Source: Dipteris shenzhenensis (Eukaryota > Polypodiophyta > Polypodiopsida > Gleicheniales). From it: a stretch of DNA of 64,000 bases. A program made the position numbers and the translations under genes. The stretch lies in the NCBI GenBank assembly GCA_047967505.1, contig CM106538.1; one strand, written 5' to 3'. Positions within the stretch are counted from its first letter, which is position 1. The number at the start of each line of letters is the position of its first letter. Positions 46,991 through 56,864 of this stretch are shown here, in pieces. The notes beneath the pieces were generated by a model, which saw only the letters and a program-made list of their open reading frames with translations, did not search any database and was not told where the DNA came from.

Positions 46991-47610
46991 TTGCTTCTAA
47001 CTGCCACCTATGATTGCTTTAAATAAGGAGGTATGAAAGGGGTTTTCATGCTACTTTCTCCTCAATAACTTTATTTGCTTAAATTTATCTGCCTTTTCAC
47101 ATCAGCTCTTGTGATCGGCATAGGAAACACTTCCAAGATCTATGCATGAGCATGCTATGAAAAATCATCCTTATGGATCCTAGTTAGCAATGCATTTTAG
47201 GCATCTTATAAAGAAGACAATCCCCCTTGCATGGAGGCAATGACGAGGAGCATGAAATGAATGAAGATAATGGTGATGTGTTCATGCAAGATTAAATACA
47301 TTCTTACTTTTCCCCTAACTTCTATGGATGCACATGAAGGAAATCCACATAAGAACAAGCCTCTTCATTTATGTCCTTCATTAACAATGCATGGCATAAA
47401 TCCATCCAGCTCATCAATCTCGATTCGAATCTACTTGGCTAGTGGAGTACAATATAAAGAAGGAAAATTTGATGATAATGCTTATTTTCCCAAGGAAGAA
47501 TAAGGTGAATAATATGGATGTGTATATCACTCCTTTGATCAATAAGCTACAAGTTTTGAGGAATAGTTTTTATAATTATCCAACAAAACCTTTAACTAAC
47601 TGGAACTTTA

Positions 47611-47898
47611 ATGTGGACAAGGCATGATCTCGGCTTGCATGATTGCTCAAATACATATTTTAACTCATTTTTTAGTACTTTGACTCATGTCGTTTTTTGG
47701 ACTCCATGTCTCAAGATTTGTGCTTGCCCTTCGTGTGGTGATAGTTTATATATTCACCACATTGAAAAGCTAGGCTACATTTTGTATGAGAAGTATGGGA
47801 GATTTCTTTCCATGGATCACCTATACTATGTGAATCCAAGATTCCACAGTCTTAAGGAGTCCAATATTCCTCCAATTCTAAAATTTGGGGATCGTTGA
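47611..47898 (+). other. Unrecognised 95-residue ORF with a Cys cluster
   Basis: The ORF includes TYFNSFFSTLTHVVFWTPCL, KICACPSCGDS and HHIEKLGYILYEKYGRF. C-x-C-x2-C followed by aromatic-rich helices could be a zinc-binding remnant of a transposon protein. I recognise no family, and it may be chance in AT-rich DNA. Confidence 0.25.
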
Positions 47899-47899
47899 G

Positions 47900-48780
47900 A
47901 TTTGGGATGGATCCTATCACAACACCCTCACCCCCCCATGAAGACTAAAATCCTATGGAAGCATATGATTGGTGATAGATACATTATCAAAGCCCATGAA
48001 GACTTTAAGGGTATGAGAATGAAGAGAAGCCTATCGCCAATAATATGGCTACAAGCCTATGGAAGCATATGATGTTGGTGATAGAAGCACTATTAGATGG
48101 AATTAGATGCTTATGGACCACACATTATGAGCCATGGAAGATATGGTAGTAATTCCTTCACTGTCTTGTAAAACTATTTTATTTCATAATTTCTATTTGA
48201 TCTATTCAAAGACCATAAATTTGAATGCAAGTTAAAGATGCAAACATACAATGAAAGTAAGTAAACATATTAATGGTCCAAACGTAAAAAAGTACATAGA
48301 CGGCCAATTACACCTATAGTCATGTGTCTCTAGCTAGCACTCATAATGGGATTTCAATCTTGCTCTCTGATCTGCTAGTGATTCTAGACCTCTAGTCCCT
48401 CATCTCCAATACTATAACCCCTACTCCCATCTTGCACTACTTGTACCATCACCACCTCTGGTGCCATGACTATCTCCACTAGTATCACTATGTGCTCCAT
48501 CATGGCTATTGTCACTTTCATACCCATCTGCCGCCACCCTCGTAATCTTCTTGTGCTTCTCATGAAGCATTTGGTATATTTGTTAATTATAGTATTCCAC
48601 CATTTATGGAAATTAAAAGTAGCATTTGTTTCTAGCCTTATGGATTCCTGGTATGAACATTTTTATGCACTCTTATATAAGTTTAAATTTATGTGATAAC
48701 ATAAATTCTAAGGATGCTAACCTTATTCATTTCTTATATTTGTTCTCTTAGGAAAATGTCAACACAATACTTAGGCTACC
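47900..48780. other. Intergenic sequence without recognised gene
   Basis: A phrase ctatggaagcatatgat.ttggtgatag is duplicated at about 47951 and 48057. Nothing else recognised. Confidence 0.45.
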
Positions 48781-48839
48781 ATGTGGGTAGCTGCTGATAC
48801 GCTGCTATCCGAGTATCCTCTTTGCCTCTCGACTTGCCC

Positions 48840-50593
48840 TCTGCGAGTCTTTATCTCATTTGTCAATTTGGTGCACCTCGTCGTATAATGTGGTGATGTT
48901 CTTCTTTATATTGTGGATGATAAAGCTTTGTTTCTTGTTAATACCACCACAACAAGCCCCATAGGGATGATGTGGTTCTCATAATATAGACTACTTTGGT
49001 GTGATCAACTATCTTAGGTCTTTTCTAGATTTTGTGCTTTAATACCAACAATTGGTGTCTAAGACGATTTTCTCAAGCCTAAGGTTTGTCAGTTAACATG
49101 GATAGCTATTCTAATACTTCCACATAGTCTAGAATATCAGAAATGTCATTCATTAGATTTGATCGGAAGAACTTTCCTTCATGGAAATTTTTTGCCAGGA
49201 TGCTCTTTATGGAGAAGGGGCTCAGGGGGTCATGTTCGGATTGGAGAAGCTAGAAAACAACCAAGGTTGAGAAAATTCAAGCTTGGGACTTGAAGAATGA
49301 GAAGGATCTGAGCCTTCTAGGTTGATCACTTAGAGTGGATGTCTTTCATCTCGTGGAAATTACAAAGATGGCTTCTCAGAATTAGAGCATGTTGGAAACA
49401 CTCTTTGGCTCCAGAGTATGCAATTCGAAGGTTATGCTAAAGCAAGTGCTTTTTTCTTTCCAAATGGGGGATGGTGACTCACTGGTGACACACTTGAATT
49501 AAATGCAGGCTTTTGTGAAACAACATTTAGGTCTGAGAGTGGGAGTAGAGGATGATGATGCCAAAGCAATTTTGCTGACAAGCCTATCACCTAATTACTA
49601 TGAGTCGGTCACCATTCTATGGGTAAAATATGAATCATTATATTTTCATGAAATTGTTGCTATGTTACTACATGAGGAAAGAAGAGTGGAGATGAATATT
49701 ACAAGAACAAGAGAACATGCATATGCAGTGAGATGAAAACAGCAAAGCAATATACCGGAAAAAGGGCTATGCCAGTGTGTGAATATTGTGGTCATGAAGG
49801 CCATGAGGAAAAGGACTACTATAAGCAAGCCTAAGATGTCAAAAAGTAAAGAAGCTAGCAGCTCAAAGGCTTGTTTGGTCGATGGAGAGCAAGGAAATTA
49901 GTATGCACCTTTCGTTCAAGAAAAACCACATGCGACTATGTGGATGAAGATTATGCTTTTTGAAGCATCACATCTGTTGAGCCATTTTCTAGGTATGGTC
50001 GCAGTAGATTTTGGTATGTGAATGATTTTAGCAGATAGTTCTTTTTGGTTTGCTTGTTAACATTGGGGGCTCTTATTGCAAAACTTGTGGGGGAGATACT
50101 CGACCCCAAGTGATGCATGTCCTATGCCAAGTGGCATTATTTCATGTAGAGGTGGTCATGGCCACTTCTTCTTCATCGCCTTAGCGTTTGATGATATGAA
50201 TTCTTGATTATTCCTCATAAGAGTTGGCTCCTTGATTTGTAGAGGGCTACCTAACCTTTGGCATCTCTTCAAGTACTAGGAGGTGAGCTAGATTAGTGAT
50301 TGGTGTTCCCTTTGGTGATTGAGGAGCTTCTTGTGGAGCAGTTTTCTCTATATATACTACATGTGTCATAGTAGTTCATGCCATCTTGTGCTAGTCGTGG
50401 GTGGCCTCTTTATCTCAGTTAGCCAATGGAATTTGATAAAAGTGAAAGTTAGTCTTTTGGTCGTGTGTGATCTTGGTATACATCATCATTTATGTAGTGA
50501 GATTCTTATTTATATTGTGGCAAATAAAGCTTTGTGTCTTTGTAACACCACAAAAAGCCTTTTCTAGACTTTGTGCTTTAATACCAACAATAA
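48840..50593 (+). mobile_element. Internally deleted Ty1/copia element (LTR-gag-LTR)
   Basis: A left repeat ends about 49046 (..ttttctagattttgtgctttaataccaaca) and is followed by ttggtgtctaagacg, a degraded initiator-tRNA primer-binding site. Gag lies at 49098-49850. A gtgggggagata tract at about 50086-50097 resembles a polypurine tract, and a right repeat ends at about 50593 with the same ttttctaga.tttgtgctttaataccaaca. Protease, integrase, RT and RNase H are missing. The left LTR start could not be placed. Confidence 0.6.
49098..49850 (+). pseudogene. copia gag remnant
   Basis: Reads SFIRFDRKNFPSWKFFARML, a stop-interrupted middle, then QHLGLRVGVEDDDAKAILLT, SLSPNYYESVTIL and ALLHEE-like MLLHEERRVEM. 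In another frame a zinc knuckle reads CEYCGHEGHEEKDYYK, in which the last Cys has become Tyr. Several stops and a frame change. Distinct in sequence from the gag at 665. Confidence 0.85.
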
Positions 50594-50595
50594 CA

Positions 50596-50765
50596 AGTGG
50601 ATGTCACCTTTGAAGGGGAGCCTTTGAAAGTAGTCAACACATATATCATGGGTGTGATAAACTACCTTGGGTCTTTTCTAGATTTTGTGGTTTAATACCA
50701 ACAATAAACAAGTGGATGTCATCTTTGAAGGGGATCCTTTGAAAATAGTCAACACATATAAATAC
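50596..50765 (+). repeat. Tandem duplication of about 120 bp across an LTR/LINE junction
   Basis: aataccaacaata.acaagtggatgtcayctttgaaggggakcctttgaaartagtcaacacatat occurs at about 50583-50650 and 50696-50760, the second copy preceded by the LTR-end phrase cttttctagattttgtggtttaataccaaca. The duplicated block therefore holds an LTR end joined to the LINE coding segment. Confidence 0.8.
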
Positions 50766-51095
50766 CTAGGGCTAGATTTTTCAAACCACTACAAATGGAA
50801 TGCATGTGTGAAAAGGAGATTATAGGAGGTTTGAAAGCTTTGCAAAGCTTCCAAAAATAAATGCAAGAAGGCTCATTTATGGAATTCAAAAATGAGAAAG
50901 TTTTTGTACACCATGCTAGTGCAGATAGTAATCTTCCATGGATGCCCTACTTGGCCACCACTCATGCTCTCTAGGATGTATTGGGAAAGCATAGAAACTT
51001 TACACAAATCTATCTTGATAAGGGAGTTATGGGCAAAGGAACAAACACCCTACCCCATCCAATTGGCTGAAATAGGTAAGATACTCACTACGTAA
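50715..51095 (+). pseudogene. LINE reverse transcriptase C-terminal fragment
   Basis: Reads VDVIFEGDPLKIVNTYKYLG, LDFSNHYKWNACVKRRL, a stop, then KALQSFQNKCKKAHLWNSKM (second part in a shifted frame), FHGCPTWPPLMLSRMYWESI and KEQTPYPIQLAEIGK. TYKYLGLxxS...W..C and the later TPYP..LAE segment are typical of the region after the polymerase in non-LTR elements. It is a different LINE from the one at 17 kb. Confidence 0.7.
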
Positions 51096-51207
51096 TATTT
51101 TCTCTGACTCGATGTAAGGGATCACCATTAGTTGAGAGTGGTTACCAATCCATAGGTCTTGAAGGGTCTCACAGTAGACTTTAATACAACCATATCATAT
51201 CATATCA

Positions 51208-51209
51208 TT

Positions 51210-51261
<52 letters not shown>

Positions 51262-51262
51262 C
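51208..51262. repeat. (CT)n microsatellite
   Basis: About 25 CT units with one TAT interruption. Confidence 0.95.
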
Positions 51263-51880
51263 CACGCTTCAATCCACATCAAGTAGTCCAAGCTGAGTTT
51301 AGAGCACCTCCATTATAGCCTCCAAGTTACCACATGTCTTTACTACTTAGGGACTATGGCTCTTGCACTATGAGGTGATGTAGGCTACCGTGGTGTGCAC
51401 ATACATGCATATGGTTTGAGAGCTTACAATTAAATAGAGGATCTCTTACACTACACACATTCAACACCTATTTGGCACCTTTGTACCCTTGTTATTACCT
51501 TAAAAAAGTCTTGAAAAATAATTCATTTAAGAAACATCCCTCATAATCACTCTCAATATAATACTATTATACATAAATAATTACTTATTAAACACATTTA
51601 TATCATATGGCAATATCTTTCAAGTGTTTTTATAGTATTAATAACAAGATATTTATGGACATGTTTCTACAGAAGTTTAAATTACTATAAATAAGTATTA
51701 ACTTGGGCTTATATATCACTCTCATAAAATACATGTAATATTTAATACTATATATGCAAGGTTTTCCAAAATATAACCCCATAGAGGTGCTCAAATGGGG
51801 TTTTTCGATCAATTTGAGTGGCTGAATGACTATATTTGGACATTGGATGTGAAAGTTATGTCACTTTTAAAAGTGCTGTC

Positions 51881-51952
51881 CAAGGTAGTTTTGCCAGCGA
51901 AACTACCTTGAAAGACCTTGTTCAAAGGGGTTTCGCTGGCAAAACTACCTTG
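51881..51952. repeat. Perfect 23-bp inverted repeat with 26-base loop
   Basis: Arms 51881-51903 and 51930-51952 are exact reverse complements (left arm starts caaggtagttttgcc and ends gcgaaac). The loop begins taccttgaa and ends ttcaaagggg, so pairing can extend inwards with mismatches. The top-strand RNA would form a stable hairpin. Confidence 0.9.
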
Positions 51953-51959
51953 ATGGCTT

Positions 51960-53030
51960 GCTTCAATGAGTTTTCTTTGAAGAAACCCTTTCATAAAGAT
52001 AGGTTGAGAGAGGTTTTTCAATGTCACCCCCTATTAAGTAAAAAGTTATAAGAAGGATCATAAGGGAATTTTCATAGAGAAGTCTACTCTACATGTGGGT
52101 TTCTTCAAAAGCCATCCCATTATGTTCTCACCATTCCCAAAGATTCACATAAATATTCATGTATAAAATAGGCATTCCTATAATACTTTTCATATTTCTA
52201 AGTGAAACTATGTTTTCTTCTGATCCATTTTTGTTATATTTTTGCATAGTTGGAAGCTTTTTTTTTCCTTCGCTCGGACGCTCGGAAGATTTCGCTCGGA
52301 AAATGCTCGTCCCCTATTCAAAGGACCCTTTAGCCCCTCATTTCCTCATTCAGTCCCATTATTTAGTAGCTTCTTTCCATCCCTCTGTTCATCCTCTATG
52401 CACTCTTAAGATCCCTTGTACATCAGCAACAATTTAGCAGTATAGATCTGCCTCTCTAGGAGGGTGTACAATAGGTTTGGACTACCAATGGAGGAAGCTT
52501 TGGTGTATGTGTTAGTAGCTTTTCTTTTTATTTTTCTAGTTCTTTATTAGTCTTTTTTATAACTCTCATTTCTAAGCTTTCACTCAATTCATCTCTTAGT
52601 TTTGTAGCCCATATCTCAACGCTTTTTGTCCTTACTTTCACCTCTATTCACCTCTCTCTCTCTCTTCTTTTGTGTGTGTATAAAAATATGCCTTTCTCTC
52701 TCTCTGTCTTCTTGTCTGTGTATGCAAATATGCCTCACAATAAGTTTTAAATAAGGCCTCACTGCAATTACACAATCATTAAGTATTGCATCTTACACTT
52801 CTTGACATTGCTGAGATTGTTGATGGAGAAAATAAGGGCTTTGGGAGATTTTTATTGATTGACACTCTTTGCTAGTCGGATTGCAGTCAGATGGGAAGGG
52901 ACAAGCTCACAATGCTTAAACTCAAAGGTAAGACTTTAAGCCCTTGTATTTTCCTTCAAACACGTTCTAGATTTAATATAATCTTAGCTCAAAGCTTGAT
53001 CAATTTTCTTGTGTTACAAGTGTGAAAAAA
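51960..53030. other. Intergenic sequence without recognised gene
   Basis: Just after the hairpin, ttttctttgaagaaa is a short palindrome. Near 52640-52740 the phrase cctctctctctct..cttttgtgtgtgtataaaaatatgcct is repeated. No gene recognised. Confidence 0.5.
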
Positions 53031-53039
53031 AGACAGCTT

Positions 53040-53975
53040 CTACACTTGTTATAAGGGTGGCACCATTTTATCAAGAAGAGGCTACCATTGGGTGATATGT
53101 CAAGCCTCTACTATATGCATGATGCATATGAATGGTTTGAGCATTAGAGAGCAACCATATTTTCCTTGGGACCTTGAAATAAAGGCTAAAAATGCTCAAT
53201 TTGAAGACCATGTCTTTGACAATGATTCAGCCATCCTCCATGCCCTAATGGCGGTCAAACATCCCAAAGTAAAACTCCAAAGTTAAGTAATAGTAGAAGA
53301 TCGTGCAAGAAAGCTGAAGGAGGATATTGTCGCAAAGCCAAGGCCGATGACTTCAATGAGTTCGAATGAGTCCAAACTAGGATTGTTGAGTTGTATCTTA
53401 CCAAGCCATCTCCCCCAAAATCTAAGCCACCTCCTCTTGAATGGTACCCTGATGGGGAGAGACTCCAGTCTATGAGGGACCGGCCAAAACTCGCACAATA
53501 AACCTTGCCCTTGAAGGGGAAGAAGATAATTTGGTATTCATTGGGAAACAACTCACACAAGAGGAGGAAACAATGCTAAAAACACTCCTAATGGAATACC
53601 GAGACTGCCTAGCATGGTCATACAAGGAAATGAAGGGAATTTCACTAGAAGTGGTAGTACACACGATACCTATTAGGGAAGGTCTCCACCCTAAGGTATG
53701 TGGACCGTATAGAACAAATCCAAAATATGGCACCATGGTCGATGAGCTGGAAAAACTCTTAGATGGAGGATTCATCTATGAGATTGAGCACATTGATTGG
53801 GTTTCCCATCGTCATTGTGCCTAAATGCAACAAGAAGCTAAGAATATGTGTTAACTTAAATAATGTGAATGCCGCCACAATCACGAATCACTATTCCCTA
53901 TCCTTAACAGAAACAGTGTTGGAAAAGGTGGTAACCTATGTCCCACCCTTGCAGTCGATGATCCCATTGCACCAA
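53040..53975 (+). pseudogene. Ty3/gypsy pol fragment (pre-RT linker and RT N-terminus)
   Basis: The second half reads LLMEYRDCLAWSYKEMKGIS, VVVHTIPIREGLHPK, GPYRTNPKYGTMVDELEKLL and DGGFIYEIEHIDWVS, then in the next frame PIVIVPKCNKKLRICVNLNN and VNAATITNHYSLSLTETVLE. This is the start of a gypsy RT (..W.PYRM.PK....V..E..KLL..GFI.P...S.W.SP.V.V.KK.GKLR.C.D...LN..T), of a lineage different from the element at 7.7 kb. It ends before the catalytic motif. The part before 53500 is less clear. Confidence 0.85.
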
Positions 53976-55560
53976 CAAAAAGAAATGTTGGAGAATGACA
54001 TGGCCTATCTCCTCACATCTAACTTCCCATATCTAACCACTCTCTATGCCAATCTCATAACCTCACTTACCCTTGTTGCTACCACCCTCTTAGCCTTCCC
54101 TGAGCTCCGGCCTAACATCTACTCCCTTCATTGTCTCTTTTCTCATGCCTCTCACCACTTTCAACTAACCCAATAGTCGCAAACTTACTAACCCTCACAC
54201 CTAACTTCTTCCCTTCCCTTGCTAATCCTACCCTCGAGGATTACCAAGCTACTCAAACCATTTGCCCAATTCTTCCCTCCCTCCCATTTTATTCCCCTCC
54301 CACAACTAACACTCTTCCATATTTCTCCCCCATGTCCCCAGATTCTCTCCCTGTCCTGCCATCACCTCCGACACTACTTGTGCTGCCATTAGCGAAAAAT
54401 GACCCAATATTTAATTTTGAATATGAAGATCTAGATAATCCAATTCGCACTCCCATGCCAAATTCCAATGATGGGTATGATTTTGATGAATACCACTTCC
54501 TAGTAACCCCATCAAGGATTTTTGGAGGAAATTACCGGATATGAAAGCTCGAGGTGGATGGACCCTGGACAACTTCCCTACACTGTCTTTGTTAGCACCA
54601 AATTAGTGAAGCTTGGTTCAGCAAGTTGGAGCCCCAACTTGATTAGCGCTGCCCAAATTTTTGCTTTTGCACCAAGGCTTAGAACTGGAACTGCATAAAA
54701 CTTGGGATGGTTCTTAGACCTCAAGCTTAAGGACTATGTATCCTCATCTAAGATTCTAACAAAATGTGTGAATCATAGACTCAATCGAACAATGGGCAGA
54801 TGTAGAAGTGTTGGATTGCCAAGTTTTGAGAAAATTTGTGGAAGTGTATATACCTAAGGAGACATGAGAAAAGATGGAGGGAAAGCTGGAAGGATATACA
54901 CTACCTTTATGTGAGAGTGAGAACAAACTTGTAGAGCATTGAAGGATGGATGCAAAGGAGTGGGGCTCCTCCAATTAACTTCTCGTGGTATATACATTTT
55001 CAAATCCATTTGGAAGGATGTTTAATGTTAAGATCTTTGGTAACATCATGGATCATCCCTCGATAGGGTCGATGACTATTGATCTTGGATCCTTGCGATT
55101 TCTTTAGACCCAAAATACATAGCAAATGCATGTTTTGTGGGTATTGTTGATTGTTGTGTTTCTTAGAGTTAAACATGTAGCACATATAATGGTGCAACCT
55201 TAAAATGCACACACTTGCTAGAGATTGATGTTCAGCTAAGTTTTGGTGTCCCCCCTTCCAAGCTAATCAATTAGTTGTATTCTTGAAGGTACACTTCAAT
55301 CTTTGGACTTAGGCATTGTTTCATCCCAAACAACTCGAGAAAGTTTGGTTGGCTTGCATATGATACTTTTCCAGTATGATTTTGCCTTGGTTAAGCAAGC
55401 TAGTTTGCTAAATAAGGGACTAATTGGCCTATCCTAGTTGGAATGGCTACGGATTTCTAGACTTTGTGTTTTTGAGACTTTTGTACGAGAGTAAGGAAAT
55501 GGGCGAGGATTTCTAGATATTCTCAAACATTCTTAACTCGTAAAGGTTAAAATTCGATTG
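53976..55560. other. Intergenic sequence, one unrecognised ORF
   Basis: 54131-54544 (forward) encodes 137 residues rich in Pro, Ser and Thr with an acidic end (NFEYEDLDNPIRTPMPNS). It may be an element-derived linker downstream of the gypsy fragment; no family recognised. The rest shows nothing. Confidence 0.3.
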
Positions 55561-56250
55561 ATTAGAACCGCCCCACAGCCCATTTTATGTCGTGTCACGG
55601 ACTACAACTTTACCGAATTAAAAAATGTACAAACAAGCCCGGGAGTGGGCAACTAGCAGCAAAGTATTTCGGACCGTACACTTCAAAGAAAACATAGGAA
55701 CGGAGGCTCCACACTTTTGGTTCTTATAGCGAGCGGAGTTCCAAATTCCAATCCACGAGGTAAAAAAGTTGTACGAGGCGATATATCGTTAATCATAGGG
55801 CGGTGTAACGTGGGTTCTAACTTCTTCCTTCTCGTTCCAGGCCCCAAGGGACGTCCTCTTATAAGAATTATAATATAACAAGCTGTGGAAAACAAAGAGG
55901 ATTGCGAGGATCTTTGTCGGGACACACAGAGAAGCATGCTTAAAAATGCAGCATAAAATAAGGACTAAAGCGAAGGTGTGCGATATCTTTTCGATCATGG
56001 GAATTTGGAAAGGTTCACTTCAACTTGACGCACGGGGGAAGTTCACATCAAATTTGCTAAACTATATAGCGATGAAAGAAGAAGGAAGGCAAATTTGTGT
56101 GTGTCCTGGGAAACAGAAAAGAAATTCCAAATTCGAGAATATAGGAAGGAAAGTAAAAGATGAGAGAAAATGATAAAGAAACGTGTTTGGCGGCAGACGA
56201 GAATGCATATCTAAATGCAGCAAAAGCAACAGATCGATGCAAAAGATTTG
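55561..56250. other. Mixed-composition sequence without recognised gene
   Basis: CpG content rises from about 55565 (ccgccccacagccc, gtcgtgtcacgg). ORFs on opposite strands overlap. It precedes the GC-rich island and could be its promoter side. Confidence 0.4.
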
Positions 56251-56403
56251 ATATTTAATGTTGGGGAGGGGCGGGACCCAAGGCAAATGTCTGGCGTGGC
56301 TTTCCTTGCGGCGACGGCATTTTGTTTTCTGGGTACGCCAGGGGAGGGACAGAGGTTGCAGTCACGCGGAGAACTCGCTGGGTTTGGCGGGGTCCGCCAG
56401 AAA

Positions 56404-56864
56404 TGGTGGTGCTGTCGCCAGCTTTAGCCGTGGTCCCTACGTCCACCACCGCCACCACTATCGCCACCTCCACCTCCACCACCTCCTCCTCCACCACCAC
56501 CGCCGATGCAGCCTTCTGTCCAAGTCTAGCGTTTGCGAGCCCAAAGGACTGCCCACTGTCCAGCGTGTCTGGCCTTTTTAATCCCTCGTGTTTTTCTAAG
56601 GGACTCTCGAGGCAGCCTTTTGTATATCCCGCGCTTCGCTTTTCATCGCCCGCTGTGTGCACCTCGGGCCCGCGCGCCCAGTTCGCCGGCAGCATTCATG
56701 TGCGAAAGCTCTCGTCGACCGCGAAAACCCCGGGCAGCCCGCCGGCTTCCTTGACCGGTGGCCAGGTTTCACGGCGTAGGGCCTCCGCTTGTACGGCGGC
56801 GGCCTCGATGTCGCGCGCCGCCGCCGCCGCTCACCCCACATCGATCCCTTATCTTATTACTTAA
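56404..56864 (+). CDS. Possible first exon encoding a plastid transit peptide, rest not found
   Basis: From the ATG at 56404 an open frame of 153 codons runs to 56864 through the GC-rich island. It begins MVVLSPALAVVPTSTTATTI and continues very rich in Ser, Thr and Ala with few acidic residues, with FNPSCFSKGLSRQPFVYPAL and SRRRASACTAAASMSRAAAA later. That composition is typical of chloroplast transit peptides. The same frame is open upstream to 56322. A GT splice donor could end the exon anywhere near 56760-56850. No following exon of a known plastid protein was recognised, so it may be an isolated or broken first exon, or a chance ORF in GC-rich DNA. Confidence 0.35.

Noticed and set aside
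51836-52051. ORFs on both strands with similar peptides (QGSFASET-like)
   Set aside because: The likeness of the two strands comes from the inverted repeat at 51881-51952, not from coding.
55561-55870. Organelle DNA insertion, because of the change in composition
   Set aside because: No plastid or mitochondrial gene could be recognised in any frame.
56255-56695. Minus-strand ORF of 146 residues (Val/Glu-rich) in the GC-rich island
   Set aside because: Its VEEEVVEVEVAIVVAVV stretch is the complement of a CCA/CCT repeat. The forward ORF has more natural composition, though it too is uncertain.
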